The notes beneath the pieces are model-generated. The model was not told where the DNA came from and ran no database searches. It saw only the letters and a list, made by a program, of their open reading frames with translations. A DNA stretch of 64,000 nucleotides from Paraburkholderia sp. IMGN_8 (GTDB lineage Bacteria > Pseudomonadota > Gammaproteobacteria > Burkholderiales > Burkholderiaceae): positions 1,178,001 through 1,242,000 of the forward strand of contig NZ_CP150900.1 of NCBI RefSeq assembly GCF_038050405.1, read 5' to 3'. A program made the translations under genes and the position numbers. Positions 44,987-53,222 of the stretch are shown here, piece after piece. Numbering within the stretch: the first letter of the stretch is position 1; every line of letters begins with the position of its first letter.

Positions 44987-47338
44987 ATGAAACAGACAGG
45001 CGCATCAGGCGCATCAGGCGAAGCACAGGCAACCGATGCGTGGCGCACGCGGGCCAGCGCCGGCGCAGCACTGGTGACAGCGGCGCTGCTGATGTCCGCG
45101 TGCGCCGACGCCAGTTCGACCACGGGCGATGTGGCATCCACGCCGTCGACCCAAACGAGCGCCGCGACGGGTGTAGCAAGCGCGGCGGGTGATCGCGACG
45201 GCCGCCTAAGCACTGCATCGACCCCGGACGTAGGGCTCGTCGCCAATTCGACGAACGGCGCGGCCACAACAAACGCAGACCAACCCGCATCCGCTTCACG
45301 TCCTGAGCTCGAACTCGCGAAGGCCAAACAACTGGCAGCCGAACAGCGCATCGCTGGGCGCGTGCCATCGGCGAGCGGCATGACCGAGAAGCGCGCCCGC
45401 CCGTTGACGCTGCGCGATTCCGGCATCGACGGCTCGTTGATGTTCGCGCGCGACGTCGATTTCCGCGTGACCGGCGACATCGGCTTCATGATTCACGACA
45501 TGGCAGCCACGCTGAGCCCGGCGCACGCTGGCCAGCCGATCGTATTCGACGATCCGACCAGTGTGACGATCAACGTCCACCGCGGCCAGGTCACACTCGA
45601 CAGCGCCAGGCTCACCGCGATTTTCAACCGCTACCTGTTCCAGTACCAGGGCTCGCCGCTGCGCAACATGCGCGTGGTGCCGCAGGACGGCGGCAACTTG
45701 CGTATTACCGGCGAGATGCATCGCGAGACGTGGGTGCCGATCGTGCTGATCGGGTCGCTGTCGATGCGCAGCGCCGACGAACTCGTGTTCCATGCCGATC
45801 ACGTCGAGGTAGCCGGCGTCGGCGCTGACAAGCTGATGCAGGCCGCGCACGTGAAGATGGCCGATCTGCTGAAAGTGGACACACCGATTGCGCGCCTCGA
45901 CGGTGACGACGTCGTGATGCAGGTCGCCAAACTGACGCCGCCGCCCGCATTGCGGATGACGATCACGCAGATCGACACCGGTTCAGCCGGCGTGCGCTTC
46001 ACGCTCGACGACCGCACCGTGCCGAAGATCGACTGGCCCGCGACGATGCCTGCGCGCGGCATGCTGGTGCAAGGTGGCGACGTCAAGTTCATGCGTTCGA
46101 TGCCGATGAACATCGACATGGCGCTGACACCGATCGACGCGAACGCGCCCTTCGTGCTCGATCTGTATCACTACCGCGACCAGATGTCGGCCGGCTATTT
46201 CACCTTCGACGAAGCGGGCGCACTGAACGTGCATCTGCCGTCGTATACGACGCTAGCCAGCGCTGCGCAGGATGCACCGGTGCAGACCGGCAGCGCGAGC
46301 GCGCGCTTTAACGACAGCTTCATTCGAGCGCAACAGGCATCGCTCGCGCAGGCGCGCGCGGTGTGGCAACGCGTGCCGCCTGTTTTACGGAGTGCTTCGG
46401 TGGCACGAGCGATTCCGGTGGGCACACGAGCTGCGCTTTCCGGCCGGAGCATGGCCATGCCTGGATCGGCGATCGGTGACGAACGTCATTCGGTTGGACC
46501 CGCGGCGTTGATTCATGTCGAGAACGTGGACTTCTACGTAGCGGGGCGAATCGGTTTTCATGTGCGTACGCTCGATGCGCAGATGGTGCCGAAGAAGGCA
46601 GGTCAACCGGTCGACCTCGATGATCCCGATCAATATGACATCCGCATCATTGGCGGCGAGGTGGTCGAGCCGTGGCCCGCGATGGCGGCGTTATTCAACG
46701 ATTACTTGCTGGATTACGAACCGCGTTCGCTGAACGATTTGCAACTGAAGCCTGTGGATGGCGAATTGCAGGTGAAGGGCGGGATCAAGCTGTGGAATCA
46801 CTTTCCAGGGGTTTGGTTGCCGACCACGATGAGCGGCACGATTGTCGCCAAAGACGAGCGGCATCTTGTGTATGCACCGACTTCGGTCAAGGTGCTTGGG
46901 GTGCCCCAGGCTGCGCTGTTGCGTGCGTTGGATATTCCGCTGGAATCGTTGACGCCTTTTAGGCGAAAGGGGGTTGCCTTGCAGGGCAACGAGTTGGTCT
47001 TCGATCAATATACGGTGTTTCCGCCGCCGGTTTTGCAAGGGCGTTTGGCGAGTGCTAATGTCACCGACGATGGTTTGGTTTTGAAGTTCAAGCGTGATGG
47101 CTCGTTCGCTGTCGCGAGGCCGCCCGCTGGCGCGGGGAAGAGCTTTGTCTGGATCGAGTCCGGTGATGTGAAGATGTTTAATTCGTTAGTCACGAATGCA
47201 AGGACTTTGATTCGGGATCAGGCTAATCCTGGCGTCATGAAGTTTGATCTTTATGGGTATCGGAGGGATGTTTCTAAAGGGAAGGTTAGGATGGCCGCTG
47301 ATGGGGCCTTGGATGTGGATTTGACAGTCGGGAAGTAG
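44987..47338 (+). CDS. Large lipoprotein with two related halves (783 aa)
   Basis: The signal ends in LLMSAC (Cys near residue 38). After a Ser/Thr/Ala-rich spacer come two domains of about 270 residues with the same order of motifs. Half 1 has ARDVDFRVTGDIGFMIHDM, LSPAHAGQPIVFDDP, LTAIFNRYLFQYQGSPLRNM and GGDVKFMRSMPMN. Half 2 has VENVDFYVAGRIGFHVRTL, MVPKKAGQPVDLDDP, MAALFNDYLLDYEPRSLNDL and SGDVKMFNSLVTN. The family is not recognised; a lipid- or cell-wall-binding role is speculative. CAGGAGGA precedes the ATG. The last 65 codons have 25 T and 10 C at third positions, and repeat copy C starts at the stop. Confidence 0.85.
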   Translation: MKQTGASGASGEAQATDAWRTRASAGAALVTAALLMSACADASSTTGDVASTPSTQTSAATGVASAAGDRDGRLSTASTPDVGLVANSTNGAATTNADQPASASRPELELAKAKQLAAEQRIAGRVPSASGMTEKRARPLTLRDSGIDGSLMFARDVDFRVTGDIGFMIHDMAATLSPAHAGQPIVFDDPTSVTINVHRGQVTLDSARLTAIFNRYLFQYQGSPLRNMRVVPQDGGNLRITGEMHRETWVPIVLIGSLSMRSADELVFHADHVEVAGVGADKLMQAAHVKMADLLKVDTPIARLDGDDVVMQVAKLTPPPALRMTITQIDTGSAGVRFTLDDRTVPKIDWPATMPARGMLVQGGDVKFMRSMPMNIDMALTPIDANAPFVLDLYHYRDQMSAGYFTFDEAGALNVHLPSYTTLASAAQDAPVQTGSASARFNDSFIRAQQASLAQARAVWQRVPPVLRSASVARAIPVGTRAALSGRSMAMPGSAIGDERHSVGPAALIHVENVDFYVAGRIGFHVRTLDAQMVPKKAGQPVDLDDPDQYDIRIIGGEVVEPWPAMAALFNDYLLDYEPRSLNDLQLKPVDGELQVKGGIKLWNHFPGVWLPTTMSGTIVAKDERHLVYAPTSVKVLGVPQAALLRALDIPLESLTPFRRKGVALQGNELVFDQYTVFPPPVLQGRLASANVTDDGLVLKFKRDGSFAVARPPAGAGKSFVWIESGDVKMFNSLVTNARTLIRDQANPGVMKFDLYGYRRDVSKGKVRMAADGALDVDLTVGK

Positions 47339-47339
47339 T

Positions 47340-47655
47340 GGTTTTTTTGCGCGTAGCGCCTGAGTGGGGTTTTGACTTTGGTTCTGTGTGCCTATGGCGT
47401 TGGCCTTTCCTTGATTTGATATTGGTTTATTAGCGTTCCCCCTGTGCGGGGGGCACCTACTTTTCTTTGCCGCCGCAAAGAAAAGTAGGCAAAAGAAAGC
47501 GGCTTTACACCGCCAACTCTTAAGCGGGTCCCCTGGCTTGGAGGAGGTAGTGGAGCATCTGGAATCAGTGTTCTCGCGCACTCCGCGCTGGTGACAAGGC
47601 AGTCATTCTTCCCGCCTCGCGCTGCGCGCTTGCCGGAACGGTACTTCTCACAACC
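47340..47655 (+). repeat. Dispersed structured repeat, copy C
   Basis: Third copy, on the plus strand, beginning at the stop codon of the duplicated lipoprotein gene. Its hairpin differs from copies A and B at two places but stays perfect: arms CCTACTTTTCTTTGC and GCAAAGAAAAGTAGG, loop CGCC (about 47456-47489). The 49-base block at 47518-47566 is identical to the others. The distal end (CTTCCCGCCTCGCGCTGCGCG...) is the most diverged part. Confidence 0.9.
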
Positions 47656-47836
47656 TCCCTCCGGTTGTTTGCGCCCGTAGTTTCCCCCCGTCCGCCTGTC
47701 GGCGTGCATCGCACGCCCGCGTAGCTGCGGTCATCCGGCAAATAATATTTTTTGTTGCAATCGGTTGCACGTTCTGGCGGCCTCGCGCGGGTGGCGATTT
47801 ACATCGACTACGGGTTAACTATCAATCATTTTAGCT

Positions 47837-47879
47837 TTGACATCGACTTCTTCGCAAATTAATATGCAAACGATTGCAT
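47837..47879 (+). promoter_or_regulatory. Promoter and LacI-type operator of the dioxygenase operon
   Basis: The -35 TTGACA at 47837-47842 and -10 TAATAT at 47860-47865 are separated by exactly 17 bases. The palindrome ATGCAAACGATTGCAT at 47864-47879 starts at the end of the -10, so a bound LacI-type repressor would block initiation. The same palindrome class occurs at 54418, 54636 and 59830. The ribosome site TGGAGGTG follows directly. Confidence 0.85.
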
Positions 47880-47894
47880 TGATGGAGGTGACCT

Positions 47895-48809
47895 GTGGCA
47901 AATTTGAACCATCTGGACAATGTGCCTGATGACGCGGCGTCGGTAACCGCGGTTGTCAAGGCGGCAATGGGCGCGACCGACAACCCCCGGCTCAAGGAGC
48001 TCGTCGACGCGCTAGTCGAACACGGCCACGCGTTCCTGAAGCAGGTGAGGCTGACCGATGAGGAATTCGAGAAGGGCCTGGATTTCGTGAGGGCGGTCGG
48101 TCTGGCGTGCAACGACAAACACAATGAGGTCGTTCTGCTCGCCGACGTGCTGGGCTTGTCGACTCTCGTTACGTTGCTGAACAACTCGGACACAAGCGGC
48201 CGCACGCCGGGTGCCCTGCTGGGGCCGTTCTATCGGGGCGACTCGCCGCAATACGCGAATGGCGAAAGCATCGCATGCGGGGACTCGCCGGGTTCTCCGC
48301 TCTTCGTGGACGGCCGCGTGCTCAACACCCGGGGTGAACCCGTTGCCAACGCCAAGGTCGACGTCTGGCAAGCCTCGCCAGTCGGCTTGTACGAAAACCA
48401 GGACGCGAGCCAGCCCGACATGAACCTGCGCGGCCACTTCTACACCGATAGCGAGGGCCGGTTTACCTGCAAGACCGTGCGTCCCGCCGGTTACCCCGTG
48501 CCCACCGATGGGCCGGTAGGCGTGCTGCTCGAAAAGCAGAATCGTCACCCTTTCCGGCCAGCGCATCTGCACTTCGTCATCATCGCGCAAGGCTACGCGA
48601 CCCTGGTCTCGCAAGTGTTCGCCGATGACTCGGAACACCTGAATTCCGATGTCGTGTTTGGTGTCAACCGTCGGCTCGTCGGCACGTTCGAGCGCCACGA
48701 TCCGGGCACGGGGCCGAAGCAGGACGTAGACAGGCTCTACTACACGCTCGAATACGACTTCGTGCTCGCCGAAGGAACGCCGACTTACCCAACTCCCCCC
48801 ATCAAGTAA
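47895..48809 (+). CDS. Intradiol ring-cleavage dioxygenase (hydroxyquinol/catechol 1,2-type)
   Basis: Fe(III) enzyme that opens a catechol-like ring between the two hydroxyls. The 304 residues comprise the helical N-terminal dimerisation domain, then the catalytic barrel. Iron ligands align with those of catechol 1,2-dioxygenases: Tyr166 (VGLYENQ), Tyr200 (PAGYPVP), His224 and His226 (RPAHLHF). RTPGALLGPFYRGDSP and DVWQASPVGLY are typical of the hydroxyquinol branch, whose product is maleylacetate. The start is GTG 47895 after TGGAGG. First gene of a six-gene operon. Confidence 0.92.
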   Translation: MANLNHLDNVPDDAASVTAVVKAAMGATDNPRLKELVDALVEHGHAFLKQVRLTDEEFEKGLDFVRAVGLACNDKHNEVVLLADVLGLSTLVTLLNNSDTSGRTPGALLGPFYRGDSPQYANGESIACGDSPGSPLFVDGRVLNTRGEPVANAKVDVWQASPVGLYENQDASQPDMNLRGHFYTDSEGRFTCKTVRPAGYPVPTDGPVGVLLEKQNRHPFRPAHLHFVIIAQGYATLVSQVFADDSEHLNSDVVFGVNRRLVGTFERHDPGTGPKQDVDRLYYTLEYDFVLAEGTPTYPTPPIK

Positions 48810-48823
48810 GGCAGAGGTCTCAA

Positions 48824-49573
48824 GTGTCCAACACTCTTTCAGGGAAGGTCGCGGTCATCCTGGGCGGAACCGGCGGGATCGGCGTTGCCACAGCCAGGCG
48901 TCTTGCACAAGCGGGCGCCCGCGTCGTAGTCGTGGGTCAGCACGACCTCGCCAAAGCGCAGCGCGTGGCTGCCGACCTGCCAGGCGAAGGCCACGGCGCC
49001 GCGCTTGCATCCATTACCGCGAGCGAGAGTCTGGGCGCGCTGGCCGGTCTGGTTCGTGACCGGTATGGCCGCGCGGATATTCTCGTGAACACCGCGGGCT
49101 TTACCCAGCCCGTCAAGCACGCCGATCTGGATGCGCTCACCGACGAATTGATCGATGAGATCCTGAAGGTCAACTGGCGCGGACAATTCGCGGCCATCCG
49201 CGCTTTTCGCCCACTGCTCGATGCGTCGGGCGACGGCCTCGTCATCAACGTGTCGTCGATTTCCGGGACCACCGGCGTCGGCAGCAATATCGCCTACTGC
49301 GCGGCCAAAGCCGGACTGGATGTGATGGCGGCGTCGCTCGGCCGTGCGCTTGCGCCACGCATTCGTGTCCTGAACGTGTCTCCAGGGGTGGTCGACACGT
49401 CCTTTGTTCCCGGCCGCGGCGACGACTTCAACGACAAGGTCGCGGCCACCACGCCGCTCGGCCGCATCGGCACGCCGGAGGATATCGCCGCGGCGATCGA
49501 AGCCTGCGCCACTCATCTGACATTCAGCACCGGTGTGACCATCGTCGTCGACGGTGGCCGGCGCCTCAACTAG
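48824..49573 (+). CDS. Short-chain dehydrogenase/reductase
   Basis: A 249-residue Rossmann oxidoreductase: cofactor motif GGTGGIG at 14-20, NTAG near 89-92 (usually NNAG), Ser144/Ser145, and catalytic Tyr158 with Lys162 (YCAAK). The C-terminus GVTIVVDGGRRLN is standard. It probably oxidises or reduces a hydroxyl/keto group of the pathway substrate, upstream or downstream of ring opening. GTG start, 15 bases after the dioxygenase. Confidence 0.92.
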   Translation: MSNTLSGKVAVILGGTGGIGVATARRLAQAGARVVVVGQHDLAKAQRVAADLPGEGHGAALASITASESLGALAGLVRDRYGRADILVNTAGFTQPVKHADLDALTDELIDEILKVNWRGQFAAIRAFRPLLDASGDGLVINVSSISGTTGVGSNIAYCAAKAGLDVMAASLGRALAPRIRVLNVSPGVVDTSFVPGRGDDFNDKVAATTPLGRIGTPEDIAAAIEACATHLTFSTGVTIVVDGGRRLN

Positions 49574-49590
49574 TCGCAGCGAGGCTCAAC

Positions 49591-50472
49591 ATGCATTCCC
49601 GCAAGACCATCATCACCTGCGCTGTAACCGGCAATATCACCAAACCGGAGCAGCACCCGGGGTTGCCGATCACGCCCGGGCAGATTGCCATCGCGTCGCT
49701 CGAGGCCGCGGCCGCAGGCGCGGCAGCCGTTCATATCCACGTGCGCGATCCCGACACGGGACGACCCTCGATGGACCTGGCGCTTTACCGTGAAGTCATC
49801 GAACGCATTCGCGCGGTGAACGCCGAACTCATCATCAATCTCACCACCGGCCCGGGCGGGCGCTTCATTCCGAGCGACCACCACCCCAGAGTGGCGGCGC
49901 CGGGCACTACGTTGCTGCCGCCGGAAAAGCGCGTCGAGCATATTCTCGAACTCAAGCCGGACATCTGCAGTCTCGATCTGAACACCATGAATTCCGGCGG
50001 CGACGTAGTCATCAATACACCTAAGAATGTCACTCGCATGGCCAATGTCATTCGCGAGGCCGGCGTCAAGCCCGAGCTTGAGATTTTCGACTCCGGTGAC
50101 CTGCACCTCGCATTGGACCTGATCAAGGAGGGCGTTCTGGAGGGTCCAGGTCTCTGGACCCTGGTGATGGGCGTCAAATACGGCTTCTCGGCCAGTCCGG
50201 AAACGCTTCTCTACGCGCGTGATCTGCTACCGGGTGACGCCGTCTGGTCGGCCTTCGGCGTCGGCCGTTTCGAATTCCCGATCGTCGCCCAGTCATGGCT
50301 GGCGGGCGGTCATGTCCGGGTCGGCCTTGAAGACAACATTTACATCGCCAAGGGCGTGCTCGCCGAAAGCAATGCGGTACTGGTCACCCGTGCGCGCGAC
50401 ATCGTGCAATCGTTGGGCGGTGAACTCGCGACCAGTCAGGAGGCTCGCGAGCTTCTGGGTCTGAAGCGATGA
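49591..50472 (+). CDS. Beta-keto acid cleavage enzyme (BKACE/DUF849 family)
   Basis: A 293-residue zinc TIM-barrel related to 3-keto-5-aminohexanoate cleavage enzyme. The family condenses a beta-keto acid with acetyl-CoA to give acetoacetate and a new CoA ester. Metal ligands lie in AAAVHIHVRDPDTGRPS (His48, His50); LIINLTTGPGGRF, LDLNTMNSGG and VGLEDNIYIAKG are conserved. In this operon a beta-keto acid such as 3-oxoadipate, derived from maleylacetate, is a plausible substrate (inference). It overlaps the next gene by four bases. Confidence 0.9.
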   Translation: MHSRKTIITCAVTGNITKPEQHPGLPITPGQIAIASLEAAAAGAAAVHIHVRDPDTGRPSMDLALYREVIERIRAVNAELIINLTTGPGGRFIPSDHHPRVAAPGTTLLPPEKRVEHILELKPDICSLDLNTMNSGGDVVINTPKNVTRMANVIREAGVKPELEIFDSGDLHLALDLIKEGVLEGPGLWTLVMGVKYGFSASPETLLYARDLLPGDAVWSAFGVGRFEFPIVAQSWLAGGHVRVGLEDNIYIAKGVLAESNAVLVTRARDIVQSLGGELATSQEARELLGLKR

Positions 50473-51008
50473 GCGCGGCTCAGGACGCATCGGTATTCGG
50501 CGCGCCAATGGTGGATCCGAGCGCCTACATCGCCCACGGCACGACGCTTATCGGCGACGTATCGATAGGTCGTCAGGCGTCCATTTGGTGCAACTGCGTG
50601 CTGCGCGGCGACGTCCGGAAAATCGTCATCGGCATGCGCACGAACATCCAGGACGGTACGGTCATCCACGGCACGACCAACGGTCTGCCAGTCATCGTCG
50701 GCGATGACGTGACCGTCGGACATGGCGCGATTTTGCACGCCTGCACCATCGAAGACGGAGGGTTTGTCGGCTTCGGCGCACGCGTACTCGATGGAGCCGT
50801 TGTCAGCTCAGGCAGCATGCTGGCCGCCGGCGCGGTCCTCACGCCTCGCAAGGTGGTAGGCGCCGGCGAGTTGTGGGCAGGGAACCCCGCGCGTCTGTTG
50901 CGCACGCTGAGCGACGAAGAATTCGAGGGGATGGCGGCCTCGGCTCTCCGATATGTGGCACTGGCCGAGCGCTACAGAACCGCTCGACCCGTCATCTTGA
51001 CCTTTTAG
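50469..51008 (+). CDS. Gamma-carbonic-anhydrase-like hexapeptide protein
   Basis: A 179-residue left-handed beta-helix (YrdA/PaaY type). Three histidines at the positions used to bind zinc are present: His67 (TVIHG), His85 and His90 (VGHGAILHA). Many such proteins are attached to CoA catabolic operons, where PaaY acts as a thioesterase on stalled CoA adducts. A repair role for CoA esters is therefore a reasonable alternative to carbonic anhydrase. Start overlaps the BKACE stop. Confidence 0.88.
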   Translation: MSAAQDASVFGAPMVDPSAYIAHGTTLIGDVSIGRQASIWCNCVLRGDVRKIVIGMRTNIQDGTVIHGTTNGLPVIVGDDVTVGHGAILHACTIEDGGFVGFGARVLDGAVVSSGSMLAAGAVLTPRKVVGAGELWAGNPARLLRTLSDEEFEGMAASALRYVALAERYRTARPVILTF

Positions 51009-51020
51009 GAAATCGAATAA

Positions 51021-51998
51021 ATGAAAACAGTTCGTGTGATGGAAAAGAGCGCCCACATCGACTCGCTCGATCTGCATATCGGCGCGCAAGACGTACCCGA
51101 TGTCGACTATGCCGACTGCCTCGTGCGCGTGGTGAGCGCCGCGGTAAACCCGAGCGACGTGAAGGCCGTGTTGGGCTTCATGCCCCATGCGGTGTGGCCG
51201 CGCACGCCGGGACGCGATTACGCCGGCATTGTCGTCGAGGGGCCGCAGGAGATGCTCGGCAAGGAAGTGTGGGGCAGCGGCGGTGAGTTGGGCATCCGGC
51301 GCGATGGCACCCATGCCGGCTATCTCGCGGTGCCTGTGGGCAGCGTGCGTGCCAAGCCGGGCAATCTGACGATGGAGGAAGCGGGCGCGATCGGCGTGCC
51401 GTTCGTGACCGCCTTCGAAGGGCTGCAACGGGCTGGGGGCGTGGAACGAGGCGACGTCGTCCTCGTGCTGGGTGCAAACGGAAAAGTGGGGCAGGCCGCG
51501 ATACAGCTCGCGACGCTGGCCGGAGCGAAGGTGTTCGGTGTCGAGCGCACGAATGAACCGTATATCGGCCATGCGAACGCCGATGTCACCATGATCGACG
51601 CCTCGTCGCAAAACCTGGATGAAGTGGTTTGTCAATTGACTGACGGCCACGGCGCAGACGTCGTGTACAACACGGTTGGCAGTCCGTACTTCGAGAAGGC
51701 CAACAACGCCATGGCGGTGCGAGGTACGCAGATTTTCATCTCTACCATCGAGCGTCCGGTGCCGTTTGACATCTTCACGTTCTATCGGGGGCAGCACACC
51801 TATGTCGGGATCGACACACTTGCACTCGACAGCACCGAAGGCGCGCTCATTCTCGATGCGTTGCTGCCGGCGTTCGAGCGTGGCACGTTAAAGCCGTTCC
51901 CCATCGTTGAGGATTTCGTCTTCGACCTGTCCGACGCGGCGCTGGCGTATCAGGCCGTTTTCCGCGGCGCGGCTAACCGGGTGTTGCTCAAACCATGA
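51021..51998 (+). CDS. Zinc-independent MDR oxidoreductase (quinone reductase type)
   Basis: A 325-residue medium-chain dehydrogenase/reductase. NPSDVKAVLG replaces the zinc-binding Cys segment of alcohol dehydrogenases, as in quinone/enoyl reductases. The cofactor site is VVLVLGANGKVGQAAIQLA. It could reduce the double bond of a ring-cleavage product, standing in for the iron-type maleylacetate reductase that is missing here (inference). Twelve bases after the previous gene. Confidence 0.88.
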   Translation: MKTVRVMEKSAHIDSLDLHIGAQDVPDVDYADCLVRVVSAAVNPSDVKAVLGFMPHAVWPRTPGRDYAGIVVEGPQEMLGKEVWGSGGELGIRRDGTHAGYLAVPVGSVRAKPGNLTMEEAGAIGVPFVTAFEGLQRAGGVERGDVVLVLGANGKVGQAAIQLATLAGAKVFGVERTNEPYIGHANADVTMIDASSQNLDEVVCQLTDGHGADVVYNTVGSPYFEKANNAMAVRGTQIFISTIERPVPFDIFTFYRGQHTYVGIDTLALDSTEGALILDALLPAFERGTLKPFPIVEDFVFDLSDAALAYQAVFRGAANRVLLKP

Positions 51999-52345
51999 AC
52001 GTCACCCGCTTTGAAGAGGCACTGGAATATTTTCCGCCCAACCACTTTTCAATGCGGTGCGTCCGGCTTCAAGGCCACGAAGCCGGACCGGCGGAGTCGC
52101 TGTGGATCGGCGTTTCGACGATAGAGCCAGGCGGCTACACCACCTCGGATGCATCGCCTGTCGAAAAACATTATGTAGTGCTGGAAGGCGAAGTCATCGT
52201 GATGACTGATCAGGGCGAGGCCGCGCTAACAGCCTTCGATTCGTGCCGCATTGCGCCGGGGGAACGGCGCGCGTTGCATAACCGTTCCGGCCGCCCGGGG
52301 AAGATTCTGCTTGCGATGCCATTTCTGAGGCCAGAGCACTGCTGA
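51995..52345 (+). CDS. Small cupin-domain protein
   Basis: A 116-residue single cupin barrel: ESLWIGVSTIEPGGYTTSDASPVEKHYVVLEGEVIVMTDQGE, then SCRIAPGERRALHNRSG. Motif 1 keeps His154-like KHYVVLEGE but the usual HxH pair is reduced (SPVEKHY), so metal binding is uncertain. It overlaps the MDR stop by four bases and closes the catabolic operon. Possibly an isomerase, hydrolase or sensor for the pathway. Confidence 0.82.
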   Translation: MNVTRFEEALEYFPPNHFSMRCVRLQGHEAGPAESLWIGVSTIEPGGYTTSDASPVEKHYVVLEGEVIVMTDQGEAALTAFDSCRIAPGERRALHNRSGRPGKILLAMPFLRPEHC

Positions 52346-52405
52346 CGAGCCGACGGCAGTCGTATCTGCGCGCGTGCTTTCTATGGCGACCCGCAAAGGT
52401 TATGC

Positions 52406-53155
52406 GTGAGTGACTCCACCTCTGTTTTGACGGGCATGCGACTTGGCGCTTGTGAGCGGCGGCATGCCCAAAGTGCATCTGTGGGCATTTTTTTATATGT
52501 GCGGCGCGGCGGCATGTGGGTCACGGCGGGACGGCGCGCGCACTGTGTGACGCAAGGCAACGGCATCTGGTGTCCGCCGGCCGTTACGCATAGCGTCTTG
52601 TCCGTGCACGCAGCCGATATTTGCGAACTGCGAATAGATGCCGCGCTGAGCGCAGACCTCATACCCGCGACGCGCGTTCTAAATTGCTCCGACGTATTGG
52701 CCGCGATATTTTCGGCAGTGCAACGACCGGCCAAAGACCGCTCGTTCGCAGCGGTAGTCGCTCTGTTAGCCGATGAGCTGCACACAATGCCTGAAACCGC
52801 CTGGCATTTTTCTGTCCGCATGCCGTCGCCGGGAAGCCGTGTCGCCGCACTATGCGAGACACTGCTCATGCATCCCACCAAAGATGTGGCGCTCGAGAGC
52901 GCGGCAAGCCAGGCTGGCGTCAGCAGCCGCACCTTGAGCCGGATTTTTACCAAAGAACTGGGCACCAGTGTCGGCCGATGGCGCCGGGAAGTGCAGGTGG
53001 GTACGGCGATGTGCGCACTGGTGCACGGTATTTCAGTCGCGGAGACGGCCCGCAGTCTTGGATTCACGGCGAGCGCGTTTTCGACGTTCTTCAAAGCGCG
53101 TATCGGCTATGCACCGCGCGAATGGCACGCGCGTCAGCGCACGCTGCCCGCTTGA
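52406..53155 (+). CDS. AraC-family transcriptional regulator
   Basis: A 249-residue regulator with a cupin-like N-terminal ligand domain (VGIFLYVRRGGMWVTAGRRAHCVTQGNGIWCPPAVTHSV). The C-terminal part carries two helix-turn-helices (VALESAASQAGVSSRTLSRIFTKELGTSVGRWRREVQV and ISVAETARSLGFTASAFSTFFKARIGYAPREW). The start is GTG 52406. It follows the catabolic operon by 60 bases and is convergent with the LacI gene, so it may be a second, local controller. Confidence 0.9.
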   Translation: MSDSTSVLTGMRLGACERRHAQSASVGIFLYVRRGGMWVTAGRRAHCVTQGNGIWCPPAVTHSVLSVHAADICELRIDAALSADLIPATRVLNCSDVLAAIFSAVQRPAKDRSFAAVVALLADELHTMPETAWHFSVRMPSPGSRVAALCETLLMHPTKDVALESAASQAGVSSRTLSRIFTKELGTSVGRWRREVQVGTAMCALVHGISVAETARSLGFTASAFSTFFKARIGYAPREWHARQRTLPA

Positions 53156-53222
53156 ACGAGGCGATTCAGGCTGAGACAGCGGCGCGTCCGTGGTTTCAGC
53201 CTGCCTGCTGCCGCAGTGCGGA

